The notes beneath the pieces are model-generated. The model was given only the letters and a program-made list of their open reading frames with translations, did no database searches and had not been told where the DNA came from. Of a DNA stretch of 64,000 bases, positions 1-8,108 are shown in pieces (positions within the stretch are counted from its first letter, which is position 1; the number at the start of each line of letters is the position of its first letter). This DNA comes from Verrucomicrobiota bacterium (lineage in GTDB: Bacteria; Verrucomicrobiota; Verrucomicrobiia; Opitutales; Opitutaceae), in the NCBI GenBank assembly GCA_023432225.1, contig JAEYUW010000033.1:62001-126000 (forward strand), written 5' to 3'. A program made the translations under genes and the position numbers.

Positions 1-445
1 GGTGGTCCTCCAACTTCATGCCGTAGACCTGGGCAGTGTCGTTCTTGAACGAGCTGTCGGCCACGACCGAGCCGCGCAACACGGCCGAGGCGCCGGAGAC
101 GTTGCGAAATTCCTTCAACGCCTGCATCAGCAGCTCCGGATTCTCCACGCCCTCGATGTAGCGGCGGCCTTCGCGCGCGGAGACGAGGAAGGAACTCGCG
201 CCGATGTCGTGCCCGGCGGCATTCATCGCGTAGATGGTGTCCTGAAACTTGTCCTCGATGCGCAGCGCGCCGTTGGTGCCGAGGATCGTCTTGATGAAGA
301 AATCCTCAAAGCCGCTGGTCTGCGCCTGCGTAACGATGAAGAAGCCGACGCCGAATACGATGCCGGCGAGGCTCATGAGCATCGAGCGCTTCTTGGCGGT
401 CAGGAAGCGGACAGCGATGCGGAAGTTCGTCGAGACGGCGGCCAC
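1..445 (-). CDS. ABC transporter permease, MacB/FtsX type (3' part beyond window)
   Basis: This is the N-terminal 148 residues of an inner-membrane permease; the rest lies beyond the left edge. I read a GTG start at 445, nine bases after the stop of the adaptor gene. The product begins with a basic stretch (FRIAVRFLTAKKRSM), then a first membrane segment (about residues 25-43) and a soluble periplasmic part, the order seen in MacB/LolC-like permeases. No ATPase gene is visible; in such operons it often follows the permease, here outside the window. With the adaptor and TolC-like genes upstream it forms a tripartite exporter operon. The substrate is unknown: peptides, lipids, macrolides or an exopolysaccharide-related molecule are all possible. 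Family assignment is fairly secure, substrate is not. Confidence 0.75.
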   Translation of the reverse strand, partial: MAAVSTNFRIAVRFLTAKKRSMLMSLAGIVFGVGFFIVTQAQTSGFEDFFIKTILGTNGALRIEDKFQDTIYAMNAAGHDIGASSFLVSAREGRRYIEGVENPELLMQALKEFRNVSGASAVLRGSVVADSSFKNDTAQVYGMKLEDH

Positions 446-454
446 GCGAGACGA

Positions 455-1594
455 TTACTGCTGCGCCTTGGCGAGCTGCGTGCGCACGCGATCGCCGTCG
501 CGGAAGCGATCCAGTTCCTCGATCACGACCAGTTCGTCGACCTTGAGGCCCTTGAGCACCTCGAGTTGGTTGAGTCCTTCGAAGCCCTTCTCGACCTTGC
601 GGCGCTCGAGCGTGCTGCCGTTCACGGCGTAAATGTAGTCACCGATCAGTGCGCGGCGCGGGATGAGGACGGCATCCTTGCGCTCGGAAATGATGATGCT
701 CACCTCGCCCGTCAGGCCAGGGACGAGCACGCGACCTTCCGGCAGCGAGACGTCGAGAAACACCGTGTAGCGTTGGGTCGCCGCGTCGGCGGACGGGAGA
801 ATCTTCGAGACGACGGCGTTGTATTGGTCCGCACCGTAGGTGAGGAAGCGCACAGAGGCTTTCTGGCCGATTTTGACCGTGGCGAATTTCTCTTCGCTCA
901 GCTTCGCCTCGACGGTGCGGGTGGTGGCCATGACCGTCGCGATTGGGGAGTTGCCGCCGATGAGGTCGCCGATGCGGGCGAACACCGCGGTGACGACGCC
1001 ATCCGCCGGCGCGATGATGGTCATCTTGGTGCGCTCGCGCTCTTTCGCGCGCAGCGTGTTCTCCAGCGTCTGGAGCGCGAGCTTGAGGTTTACTTCATCG
1101 AGCTCCATGCGCTGTTCGAGTTGCTGCAGCGAGCGGCGCTGTTTCTCGAGCTCGGCCTGTGGGTAGACGCCGGCCTCGGCCTGGCGCGCATAGTTCGCCA
1201 CGGTGTCGCGCGTGTTGAGCACGTCGGCGCGAAGGGTGGAGCCGACCTCCACCTTGCGCTTGGCGGCGACGATATCGTTCTTGATGCGTTCGATTTCGAT
1301 GTCGATGTCGCCCGTATCGAGTTGCACGAGCACATCGCCGCGAAATACGCGTTTGCCGATGTCGAGGCTGCTGTCGAGGACGCGTCCGCCCACTTCGCTC
1401 TTCAGTTCGTTGGCGAACTCCGCCTTCACCTCGACGGTGCCTTGCACCGTGTTGACCGCGGTGCCGCGAACGGCCGGCGTCACCACGGCGACGGGGCGCA
1501 TCAAGAAGCCGATCGTCCAGACCAGTGCGACCAGGACGAGGACCGCGATGCCGATGCGCAACGGCCATCGGCTGCCGGAAGACTTTTCGTTCAT
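455..1594 (-). CDS. efflux transporter periplasmic adaptor (HlyD/MacA family)
   Basis: The 379-residue product is a membrane-anchored periplasmic adaptor that would link the inner-membrane permease to the TolC-like channel. A single N-terminal membrane segment (about residues 13-32) is followed by the first half of a lipoyl-like domain (about 64-100), a long helical hairpin (about 100-195), the second lipoyl half (IIAPADGVVTAV, about 195-225) and a beta-barrel plus membrane-proximal region. Length and domain order match MacA-like adaptors. The ATG at 1594 overlaps the upstream TolC stop in an ATGA arrangement, so the two are translationally coupled. The permease follows nine bases after its stop. 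Confidence 0.88.
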   Translation of the reverse strand: MNEKSSGSRWPLRIGIAVLVLVALVWTIGFLMRPVAVVTPAVRGTAVNTVQGTVEVKAEFANELKSEVGGRVLDSSLDIGKRVFRGDVLVQLDTGDIDIEIERIKNDIVAAKRKVEVGSTLRADVLNTRDTVANYARQAEAGVYPQAELEKQRRSLQQLEQRMELDEVNLKLALQTLENTLRAKERERTKMTIIAPADGVVTAVFARIGDLIGGNSPIATVMATTRTVEAKLSEEKFATVKIGQKASVRFLTYGADQYNAVVSKILPSADAATQRYTVFLDVSLPEGRVLVPGLTGEVSIIISERKDAVLIPRRALIGDYIYAVNGSTLERRKVEKGFEGLNQLEVLKGLKVDELVVIEELDRFRDGDRVRTQLAKAQQ

Positions 1595-2940
1595 TTAACG
1601 GGAAGGACTGCGACCAGCGGATCCTGGTTCAAGGTTCCCAGAAATTCGCCGGTTTTCGACAAATAGTCGAGACGCGCGCTGTAAGTGTAGAAACGCTGGT
1701 CGTAGAGCGCGAGTTCGGCGAGCGAGACATCGGACTCGGAAGCGACGCCGCGCTTGAAGTCAGCTTCCTTGCCCCGGAGATTCGCCTCCGCGGCAACAAG
1801 CGCGCGATCAGAAATCGCCATCGTGCGGGCGGCGAAATTGACGTAGCGGGCCTGCGCCTGCGCCTGTTGCGCGACGCGATCGTTGGCCTCGGTGAGGTCG
1901 TTTTCCGCCTGGCGACGGCGCGCGATGGCGTTGCGCACGGAGGCTTGCGAGGCGAAACCGTCAAAGATCGTCCACGAGACAGAGACGCCGACGTAGTTCG
2001 ATGTGACGCGGTATTTCGCGGCGTTGTTAATAGAGAAGCTCTGTTCGTCCTGATTCGTGCCCATGACGGCGGAGACCTTCGGTCGGAGGCGGGTTTTCGC
2101 GTTCTTGTATTGCAGCTCCTGGATTTCGAGCTGGCGGCGAAGGTTCACGACTTCGTTGTTCGGAAGCTCCTTGGCGGAGAGGAAGCCGGAGAGCAGTTCG
2201 TTCATCGCCGAGGCGTCGTAACCGACAATGGGAACCTCATCCGGGATCTGCTCGTCGGTGATCGACGGAATACCCGCCAGGCGGGCGAACGAGTGCTTGG
2301 CGGTCTCGAACTCGAACTCGGTGCGCTCGAGCGAAATCTGGCCCTGTTCGGCGCTGAGGCGGATGGGGTAGATTTCGAGATCGGAGATCACTTTCTTTGC
2401 CAAGCGTTCTTCCGCGATCTTCACCTGCTGTTGCGCATAGGCCAGCGCGCGGCGGGCGCGGGCGAGCTGGTTTTTCTGCACGATCAGCGAGCCGAACTTG
2501 CCGCGGAGCTCCTGCGCGAGGCTGCGATAGGCTTCACGATAGTTCCCCTGCGCAATGAGCTTGGAAATCTGGCTGGCGCGGTAGTTGTTGCGGCGTTCGC
2601 CCCAGTAGAAGACAGGCTGGGTGATCGAGAAATCATAGTAGACCTTGTTGACGCGGATGGTCTCGGAGAGGTCGGCGCGATCGTCGCGCGACTCGACTTG
2701 GCGGTAGTTGCCGCCGACATACGGCAGCAGGTAGGAACGCGACTCGATACGGCCGTTTTCGGCGATCTCGAGGTCCAGCGCGCGGTTCAGCATACGCGGG
2801 GACTGCTGCATTGCTTGCTCGAGAATCGGACCGAGACCCGGCATCGCGCGTTCCGGCAAGGCGAGGTTGTCCACCGGCGCGGCCCAGAGCGCACGGACAG
2901 CCAGCACAGCCACGAACAGAAACGAAGGGCGGAATTTCAT
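1591..2940 (-). CDS. TolC family outer membrane protein
   Basis: This 449-residue protein is the predicted outer-membrane and periplasmic channel of the efflux operon. I chose the ATG at 2940 rather than an earlier in-frame ATG at 2979 because it gives a clean signal peptide: MKFRPSF, a hydrophobic core and a likely cleavage after LWA. The mature part shows two related long-helix halves rich in Gln, Ala, Arg and Glu (for example around residues 150-210 and 350-400), typical of the internal repeat of TolC. It is the first gene of a minus-strand operon and overlaps the adaptor start by four bases. A promoter-like pattern lies just upstream at 2950-2979. Confidence 0.87.
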   Translation of the reverse strand: MKFRPSFLFVAVLAVRALWAAPVDNLALPERAMPGLGPILEQAMQQSPRMLNRALDLEIAENGRIESRSYLLPYVGGNYRQVESRDDRADLSETIRVNKVYYDFSITQPVFYWGERRNNYRASQISKLIAQGNYREAYRSLAQELRGKFGSLIVQKNQLARARRALAYAQQQVKIAEERLAKKVISDLEIYPIRLSAEQGQISLERTEFEFETAKHSFARLAGIPSITDEQIPDEVPIVGYDASAMNELLSGFLSAKELPNNEVVNLRRQLEIQELQYKNAKTRLRPKVSAVMGTNQDEQSFSINNAAKYRVTSNYVGVSVSWTIFDGFASQASVRNAIARRRQAENDLTEANDRVAQQAQAQARYVNFAARTMAISDRALVAAEANLRGKEADFKRGVASESDVSLAELALYDQRFYTYSARLDYLSKTGEFLGTLNQDPLVAVLPVK

Positions 2941-2949
2941 GAGTCTCGT

Positions 2950-2979
2950 GAAAGCGCCGGAAAGGCGCGACGTTGGCAA
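2950..2979 (-). promoter_or_regulatory. promoter-like element upstream of the TolC gene
   Basis: On the minus strand TTGCCA (2979-2974) is separated by 18 bases from GCTTTC (2955-2950), and the TolC ATG follows 39 bases after the first T. The -10 part is weak. It is listed because spacing and position match the other operon starts in this window. Confidence 0.3.
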
Positions 2980-3005
2980 CCCTCAAATGCTCCGCGGGAA
3001 AGCCC

Positions 3006-3035
3006 TTGCTACGCGCGCGCACGGATCGCTACATC
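3006..3035 (+). promoter_or_regulatory. promoter-like element, near-leaderless start of the Wzm permease gene
   Basis: TTGCTA (3006-3011), an 18-base spacer and TACATC (3030-3035) precede the ATG at 3043, which would lie at or beside the transcription start. The sequence just before it (CCGCGG-GAAAGCCCTTGCTA) closely resembles the one at 8058-8078 in front of the gene at 8109, so both start regions share an extended motif. Confidence 0.45.
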
Positions 3036-3042
3036 TTCGCAG

Positions 3043-3858
3043 ATGTCCGGCAGCACCGCCACGACCCTGCGAACTCTCTGGCACCACCGCTCGCTCTGGT
3101 GGCAGTTCACCAAGCGGCAGGTGGAGTTGCGCCACAAAGGCAGCCACCTGGGGCTGCTTTGGAGCGTGCTGACGCCGTTGCTGCTGCTCGGGCTCTACGT
3201 AGTGGTGTTCGGTTTCATTTTCGGCGGGCGGTTCCGGACCGATGCGACGCCGGAAACCCGGATCGAATACGCGCTCATCGTGTTTCTCGGGCTCGCCATC
3301 CACCATTTCGTCGGCGAGGTGATGGCGCTCGGCCCCACGCTGGTTTTGTCGAACCCGAACTTTGTGAAGAAGGTCGTGTTCCCACTGGAGATTCTGCCGG
3401 CGGCGGCGGTCGGCTCCGCCGCGTTGCACTTTCTGATCACGCTGTCGCTCGTATTCGGCGGAGCCCTGCTCGCCGGCGTGCCGCTGAGTCTGCACGTGCT
3501 CTGGCTGCCGGTGCTAATGCTGCCACTGTTCGCCTCCGCTCTCGGGGTAGCGCTCGCCCTGGCCGCGCTGGGGGTCTTCTGGCGCGACATCGCTCAAGTC
3601 ACCCAATTTCTCGTTCTGGCGCTCCTTTTTGCCAGCGCGGTGTTTTATCCAGTCAGCCAGGTTCCCGACACCGTGTGGTATTTCCTGCGATTCAATCCCC
3701 TGCTCCACTTCATTGAAGAGGCCCGTGCCGTGACCTTCTGGCAGCGCGCGCCAAATCCGGTGCACATCGCCTATCTCTACGCCACCGGTGGCCTGCTGCT
3801 CTCTCTCGGCGCCTATGCCTTTCAACGATTGCGCGGCGCTTTTGCGGACGTGCTGTAG
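3043..3858 (+). CDS. wzm: polysaccharide ABC transporter permease (ABC-2, Wzm type)
   Basis: This 271-residue inner-membrane protein is the predicted channel of an ABC exporter that moves lipid-linked polysaccharide across the inner membrane. About six membrane segments can be traced (near residues 41-61, 78-97, 121-143, 154-177, 185-203 and 242-262). The amphipathic N-terminus, the FPLEILP motif (113-119) and the RFNPL motif near 216-220 are typical of Wzm/KpsM-like ABC-2 permeases. The frame is open far upstream, but the ATG at 3043 is supported by the protein's own N-terminus and by the promoter-like element. The likely ATPase partner (Wzt) is not adjacent; it lies at 32086, about 28 kb downstream on the same strand. 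Confidence 0.88.
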   Translation: MSGSTATTLRTLWHHRSLWWQFTKRQVELRHKGSHLGLLWSVLTPLLLLGLYVVVFGFIFGGRFRTDATPETRIEYALIVFLGLAIHHFVGEVMALGPTLVLSNPNFVKKVVFPLEILPAAAVGSAALHFLITLSLVFGGALLAGVPLSLHVLWLPVLMLPLFASALGVALALAALGVFWRDIAQVTQFLVLALLFASAVFYPVSQVPDTVWYFLRFNPLLHFIEEARAVTFWQRAPNPVHIAYLYATGGLLLSLGAYAFQRLRGAFADVL

Positions 3859-3885
3859 CCGCCGGGCAGCCCTTGGCGGCCAAGG
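3858..3885 (+). terminator. GC-rich hairpin after the Wzm gene
   Basis: Directly after the stop codon, GCCGCC (3858-3863) can pair with GGCGGC (3875-3880), or CCTTGG (3871-3876) with CCAAGG (3880-3885). There is no T-run, so it is at best a weak intrinsic terminator or attenuator between wzm and the next gene. Confidence 0.25.
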
Positions 3886-3943
3886 ATCGCTTCTAGCCCG
3901 CGCCAGCATAGGAATTAACGACGCCGTGGCGTTCACCACGCGA

Positions 3944-3973
3944 TTGACTTACCGCCCGCCTCGCCAAGCGTCA
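3944..3973 (+). promoter_or_regulatory. weak promoter-like element upstream of wbpA-like gene
   Basis: TTGACT (3944-3949) is followed after 18 bases by GCGTCA (3968-3973), 46 bases from first T to the ATG at 3990. The -35 is good and the -10 is poor. A promoter here would make the nucleotide-sugar operon independent of wzm. Confidence 0.28.
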
Positions 3974-3989
3974 GCGGCTCCCTTTCCCA

Positions 3990-5270
3990 ATGAAAATCTC
4001 CATCGTCGGCTTGGGTTACGTCGGCCTCCCCCTTTCCCTGCAGTTCGCCCGGCGCGGCGTCGAGGTCGTCGGCATCGACATCGATCCCGAAAAGGTGGCC
4101 CGCCTCTCGCACGGCGAAAGCTACATCAAGCACATCGAAGCCGCTGACATCGCGGAAGCGATCGCCCGCAAGCATTTCCAAGCCACAACCGACTTCAGCG
4201 CGGTCGCTGCCACCGAAGCGGTCATCATCTGCGTGCCAACGCCTCTCAACGCCTACCGCGAACCAGACATCAGCTACGTGCTGAAAACCGGCGAAGCGAT
4301 TGCGCCCCATCTGCGTCCGGGCATGCTCGTTGCCCTTGAGTCGACCACCTATCCCGGCACCACGGATGGCGAACTGCGCGCGGTGCTCGAGCAAGGCTCG
4401 AAGCTGAAGGCCGGCGTGGATTTCCATCTCGCGTTCTCTCCGGAGCGCGAAGATCCGGGCAATCCGGCCAGCAAGGTGGCCGAAATCCCCAAGATCGTCG
4501 GCGGTCTGACTCCCGCCTGTCTCGAGCGCGCCACGAAACTCTACGGCGCCGCCATCCAACGCGTCGTGCCGGTCTCCTCCTGTCGCGTCGCCGAGGCCGC
4601 CAAGCTCCTCGAAAACATCTTCCGCTCGGTCAATATCGCCCTCGTGAACGAACTGAAGGTCGTCTACGGCGCCATGGGCATTGATATCTGGGAGGTGATC
4701 GAAGCGGCCAAGACCAAGCCATTCGGCTTCATGCCGTTTTATCCCGGCCCCGGTCTCGGCGGTCACTGCATCCCCATCGACCCGTTCTACCTGACGTGGA
4801 AGGCCCGCGAATTCGGCCAGAACACGCGGTTCATCGAACTCGCCGGCGAGATCAACACCGGCATGCCCCGCTTCGTCATCGAGCGCACCGCCGAGGCGCT
4901 GAACCGCCAGAAAAAACCACTCAACGGCAGTCGCATCCTCGCGCTCGGCCTCGCCTACAAGGCCGACGTGGATGACATGCGCGAGTCGCCCACGTTCATC
5001 GTCATGGACCTGCTCAAGGGCCGCGGCGCCACCGTCGACTACTATGATCCCTTCATCCCGGTGATCACGCCGACGCGCGAACACGCGGCGTGGACCGGCA
5101 CCCGCTCCGTCGTCTGGAACGAACAAACCGTGCGGAGCTACGACGCCGTCGTCATCTGCACCGCTCACTCGGGCCTCGACTACGCCGCGCTCGCCCGCTG
5201 GTCGCCGTGCATCGTCGACACCCGCAACGCCCTCAAGGGCCTGACCGGCGAAAACATTTTCAAGGCCTGA
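3990..5270 (+). CDS. wbpA: UDP-N-acetylglucosamine 6-dehydrogenase-like (WbpA family)
   Basis: The 426-residue product is a UDP-sugar 6-dehydrogenase that would oxidise UDP-GlcNAc to UDP-GlcNAcA with two NAD molecules. It shows the N-terminal NAD-binding motif GLGYVGLP (7-14), the central domain with the catalytic cysteine in GPGLGGHC (Cys260) and the C-terminal UDP-binding domain with the LAYKADVDDMRESP region. Length is normal for the family. The next three genes are wbpE-, wbpB- and wbpD-like, which is the Pseudomonas order of function for UDP-2,3-diacetamido-2,3-dideoxy-glucuronic acid. This points to WbpA rather than a UDP-glucose dehydrogenase. A second dehydrogenase of this superfamily (WecC type) lies at 11155. 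Confidence 0.87.
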   Translation: MKISIVGLGYVGLPLSLQFARRGVEVVGIDIDPEKVARLSHGESYIKHIEAADIAEAIARKHFQATTDFSAVAATEAVIICVPTPLNAYREPDISYVLKTGEAIAPHLRPGMLVALESTTYPGTTDGELRAVLEQGSKLKAGVDFHLAFSPEREDPGNPASKVAEIPKIVGGLTPACLERATKLYGAAIQRVVPVSSCRVAEAAKLLENIFRSVNIALVNELKVVYGAMGIDIWEVIEAAKTKPFGFMPFYPGPGLGGHCIPIDPFYLTWKAREFGQNTRFIELAGEINTGMPRFVIERTAEALNRQKKPLNGSRILALGLAYKADVDDMRESPTFIVMDLLKGRGATVDYYDPFIPVITPTREHAAWTGTRSVVWNEQTVRSYDAVVICTAHSGLDYAALARWSPCIVDTRNALKGLTGENIFKA

Positions 5271-5272
5271 GC

Positions 5273-6376
5273 ATGCAATTCATCGACCTCAAAAAACAAT
5301 ACGAGCTGCACCGCACTGAAATCGACGCGCGCATGCGTCGCGTGCTCGAGCACGGCGCCTATATCATGGGGCCGGAAATCGAGGAGCTCGAAAAGGCCCT
5401 CGCCGCCTATGTCGGCGTGAAGCATGCCATCAGCGTTGCCAGCGGCACCGACTCGCTCGAGATCGCGCTGCGCGCGCTTGGCATCGGGCCGGGCGACGAG
5501 GTCGTCACCGTGCCGTTCACCTGGATCAGCTCCTCCGAGGTCATCGGCCTCGTCGGCGCGCGGCCCGTGTTCGTCGATATCGACCCGGTCACCTACAACA
5601 TCGACGTCGCGAAAATCGAAGCCGCCATCACGCCGCGCACGAAGGCGATCATGCCGGTCAGCCTTTTCGGGCAGATGCCCGACTGCGACGCCATCAACGC
5701 CATCGCCGCGCGTCACAATGTCGTCGTCATCGAGGACGCCGCGCAGAGCTTCGGCGCCACGCAACGCGGCCGCAAGAGCTGCGCCGTCACGCGCATCTCC
5801 AGCACGAGCTTCTTCCCGGCCAAGCCGCTCGGCTGCTACGGCGACGGCGGTGCGCTCTTCACCGACGACGACAAGCTCAACGAAACGATGCGCGCCATCC
5901 GCACCCACGGCGGCATCAAGCGACACTTCCACCCGTTGCTCGGCATGAACGGCCGCCTCGACACGCTCCAGGCCGCCGTGCTGCTCGCCAAGCTCCCGCA
6001 CTTTCCCGGCGAAGTCGCCGCGCGCGAGCGCATCGGCGCGCGCTACTCGGAACTGCTCCGCGGCACCTGCGTCGTTCCCGAGATTGCCCCCGGCAACACC
6101 CACGTCTACGCGCAATATACGATCCGCGTCGCCAACCGCGACGAGCTGGGCGCGAAGCTTAAGGAAGAGGGCATCCCGACCGCCGTCTATTATCCGAAGT
6201 GTCTGCACGAACAGCCGGTGTTCGCACCGCTCGGCTACCAATGGGGCGATTTTCCCGCCTGCGAAAAAGTCTCACGCGAAGTCATCAGCCTGCCGATGCA
6301 CCCGTTCCTCACCGATGAGGAGCAGGACCGCATCGTCGCCGCCGTGAAGCGCCACGCCAAGCCGGTCACCACCTGA
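5273..6376 (+). CDS. wbpE: DegT/DnrJ/EryC1 aminotransferase (WbpE-like)
   Basis: This 367-residue PLP-dependent sugar aminotransferase is predicted to add the amino group at C3 of a UDP-3-keto-GlcNAc uronic acid. The PLP lysine is Lys184 in FFPAKPLGCYGDGG, and the cofactor-ring aspartate is Asp155 in IEDAAQ. The N-terminus MQFIDLKKQY is typical of this family. The gene starts two bases after wbpA and ends three bases before the wbpB-like gene. The dehydrogenase, oxidoreductase and acyltransferase neighbours support WbpE over other DegT activities. A second, different DegT enzyme is at 23580. Confidence 0.85.
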   Translation: MQFIDLKKQYELHRTEIDARMRRVLEHGAYIMGPEIEELEKALAAYVGVKHAISVASGTDSLEIALRALGIGPGDEVVTVPFTWISSSEVIGLVGARPVFVDIDPVTYNIDVAKIEAAITPRTKAIMPVSLFGQMPDCDAINAIAARHNVVVIEDAAQSFGATQRGRKSCAVTRISSTSFFPAKPLGCYGDGGALFTDDDKLNETMRAIRTHGGIKRHFHPLLGMNGRLDTLQAAVLLAKLPHFPGEVAARERIGARYSELLRGTCVVPEIAPGNTHVYAQYTIRVANRDELGAKLKEEGIPTAVYYPKCLHEQPVFAPLGYQWGDFPACEKVSREVISLPMHPFLTDEEQDRIVAAVKRHAKPVTT

Positions 6377-6379
6377 GCC

Positions 6380-7384
6380 ATGAGCCAACGCACGCTCGCG
6401 CTCATCGGCGCCGGTTACTGGGGGAAGAACCTCGCGCGCAACTTCCACCAGCTCGGCGCGCTGCACACGCTCTGTGATCTGAGCCAGGCCACACTCGACA
6501 GCTACGGCGCCGACTACGCCGCGGTGCAGAAGACCAGCGCCATCGAATCGCTCTGGTCGAACTCCGCCATCGACCGCGTTGCCATCGCCGCGCCCGCGGT
6601 GCTGCACTACCAACTCGCGAAAAACGCGCTGCTGACCGGCAAGGATGTGTTCGTCGAGAAGCCGCTCTGCCTCGACGCCGCCGAAGCCGCCGAGCTCATC
6701 GCCCTCGCCGCCGAACGCGGTCGTGTGCTGATGGTCGGGCACCTGCTCCAATACCATCCCTACGTCCAGCACCTGCAGGCACTCGTCGCCGCCGGCGAAC
6801 TCGGCGCGATCCACTACATCACCTCCAACCGTCTCAATCTTGGCAAAATCCGCCGCGAGGAGAACGCGCTGTGGAGCTTCGCGCCGCACGATCTCTCGGT
6901 CATCCTTTCGCTCGCTGGGCACCGTTTACCCGAAGAAGTTGTCTGCACCGGCGGCGGCTACGTCACGCCCGGCGTCGCCGACACCACGCTCACTGCCCTC
7001 GCCTTCGCCGGCGGTCTGCGCGCGCACGTCTACGTGAGCTGGCTCAATCCGTTTAAGGAGCAGAAGCTCACCGTCGTCGGCGCGAAAGGCATGGCGGTGT
7101 TCGACGACACCCGTCCGTGGAACGAAAAGCTCGCGCTCTACCGCGATTATCTCGGCTGGGACGCGCGCCAGAATCCCGTGCCGAACAAGGTCCAGCCGCA
7201 GTTCGTCGCCCTTCCCGAAGGCGAGCCGCTCCGTGCCGAGTGCCAGCACTTCCTCGACCGCTGCGCCGATCGCGTCGCGCCGCGCACTGACGGCGCCGAG
7301 GGCCTCCGCGTGCTCCGCGTGCTCCAAGCCGCGCAAGCCAGTCTTGAGCGCCACGGCGAAATCCAGAGAGTCACCGGCGCATGA
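6380..7384 (+). CDS. wbpB: Gfo/Idh/MocA oxidoreductase (WbpB-like)
   Basis: The 334-residue protein is a Gfo/Idh/MocA NAD-dependent oxidoreductase, expected to oxidise C3 of UDP-GlcNAcA before transamination by WbpE. Visible motifs are GAGYWG (10-15) for dinucleotide binding and EKPL (93-96), the hallmark of the family, followed by the C-terminal sheet domain. It sits between the aminotransferase and acetyltransferase genes, and its stop overlaps the next ATG by four bases. Family membership is secure; the exact substrate rests on the gene neighbourhood. Confidence 0.84.
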   Translation: MSQRTLALIGAGYWGKNLARNFHQLGALHTLCDLSQATLDSYGADYAAVQKTSAIESLWSNSAIDRVAIAAPAVLHYQLAKNALLTGKDVFVEKPLCLDAAEAAELIALAAERGRVLMVGHLLQYHPYVQHLQALVAAGELGAIHYITSNRLNLGKIRREENALWSFAPHDLSVILSLAGHRLPEEVVCTGGGYVTPGVADTTLTALAFAGGLRAHVYVSWLNPFKEQKLTVVGAKGMAVFDDTRPWNEKLALYRDYLGWDARQNPVPNKVQPQFVALPEGEPLRAECQHFLDRCADRVAPRTDGAEGLRVLRVLQAAQASLERHGEIQRVTGA

Positions 7385-8031
7385 GCCTCCCCTACTTCGT
7401 CCACCCGACCGCGGTCGTCGATGCCGGCGCCACTATCGGGGCGGGCACCAAGATCTGGCATTTCGCGCACATCAGCCCCGGTGCCCGCATCGGCGAAAAG
7501 TGCATCTTCGGCCAGAACACGTTCGTCGCCGACGGAGTGATCGTGGGCAACAACGTCAAGGCCCAGAACAACGTCGCGATCTACACCGGCACGACGATCG
7601 AGGACGATGTGTTCCTCGGACCGTCGTGTGTGCTTACGAACGTCACGAACCCGCGCTCGCAGGTCAACCGCCACAGCCTCTACGAGCCGACGCTCATCAA
7701 GCGCGGCGCCACGATCGGCGCCAACGCCACCATCGTCTGCGGCATCACGCTCGGCCGCTACTGCTTCATCGCCGCCGGCGCCGTGGTCGCGAAGGATGTG
7801 CCGGACTATGCGTTGATCCAAGGCGTGCCCGGCCGACGCGTCGGCTGGATGAGCCGCCACGGCCACCTGCTCAAGCCGGACGCACAGGGCGAGCTCCGCT
7901 GCCCCGAGTCGGGCTACCGTTACCGCGAAGTCAGCCCCGGCTTGCTCCGCTGCCTCGATCTCGACGAAGAGGCCCCTCTGCCCGCCGAGCTCTCGAAAGG
8001 CTCACACAACTACGATTCGTTCAAGCGCTGA
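7381..8031 (+). CDS. wbpD: left-handed beta-helix N-acetyltransferase (WbpD-like)
   Basis: This 216-residue hexapeptide-repeat protein is predicted to N-acetylate the 3-amino group of the UDP-amino uronic acid. Repeated hexapeptides (for example AVVDAGATIGAGTKI and ANATIVCGITLGRY) run through most of its length and it begins with the WHFAH segment common in WbpD/WlbB enzymes. The C-terminus carries two paired cysteines around residues 174 and 191 (CPESGYRY...LLRC), which may form a small metal- or disulfide-stabilised tail. Its ATG overlaps the wbpB stop (ATGA). It ends the first tight run of genes; a promoter-like element follows. Confidence 0.85.
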   Translation: MSLPYFVHPTAVVDAGATIGAGTKIWHFAHISPGARIGEKCIFGQNTFVADGVIVGNNVKAQNNVAIYTGTTIEDDVFLGPSCVLTNVTNPRSQVNRHSLYEPTLIKRGATIGANATIVCGITLGRYCFIAAGAVVAKDVPDYALIQGVPGRRVGWMSRHGHLLKPDAQGELRCPESGYRYREVSPGLLRCLDLDEEAPLPAELSKGSHNYDSFKR

Positions 8032-8072
8032 GGCCCCGTGCGCCCCTCACGCTCATGTCCGCGGGGAAAGCC

Positions 8073-8102
8073 TTGCTAGGAGCGCGGCTCCGCGACTACT
8101 GC
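8073..8102 (+). promoter_or_regulatory. promoter-like element, near-leaderless start of the membrane protein gene at 8109
   Basis: TTGCTA (8073-8078), 18 bases and TACTGC (8097-8102) precede the ATG at 8109 by 36 bases from the first T. The preceding CCGCGGGGAAAGCC segment repeats the one before wzm. It supports 8109 over the in-frame ATG at 8055. Confidence 0.45.
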
Positions 8103-8108
8103 TCCGCC

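Noticed and set aside
2..1666. Long open frame on the plus strand opposite the efflux genes
   Set aside because: It runs antisense to the adaptor and permease genes, which have clear domains. Its composition (His, Arg, Asp, Leu, Val rich) is typical of a high-GC antisense frame.
1525..3042. Upstream extension of the Wzm frame
   Set aside because: The frame is open antisense to the TolC gene, but the conserved permease N-terminus starts at 3043, behind a promoter-like element.
7233..8108. Upstream extension of the membrane protein at 8109
   Set aside because: This stretch overlaps wbpB and wbpD in another frame and carries no membrane or domain signal; the in-frame ATG at 8055 lies upstream of the promoter-like element.
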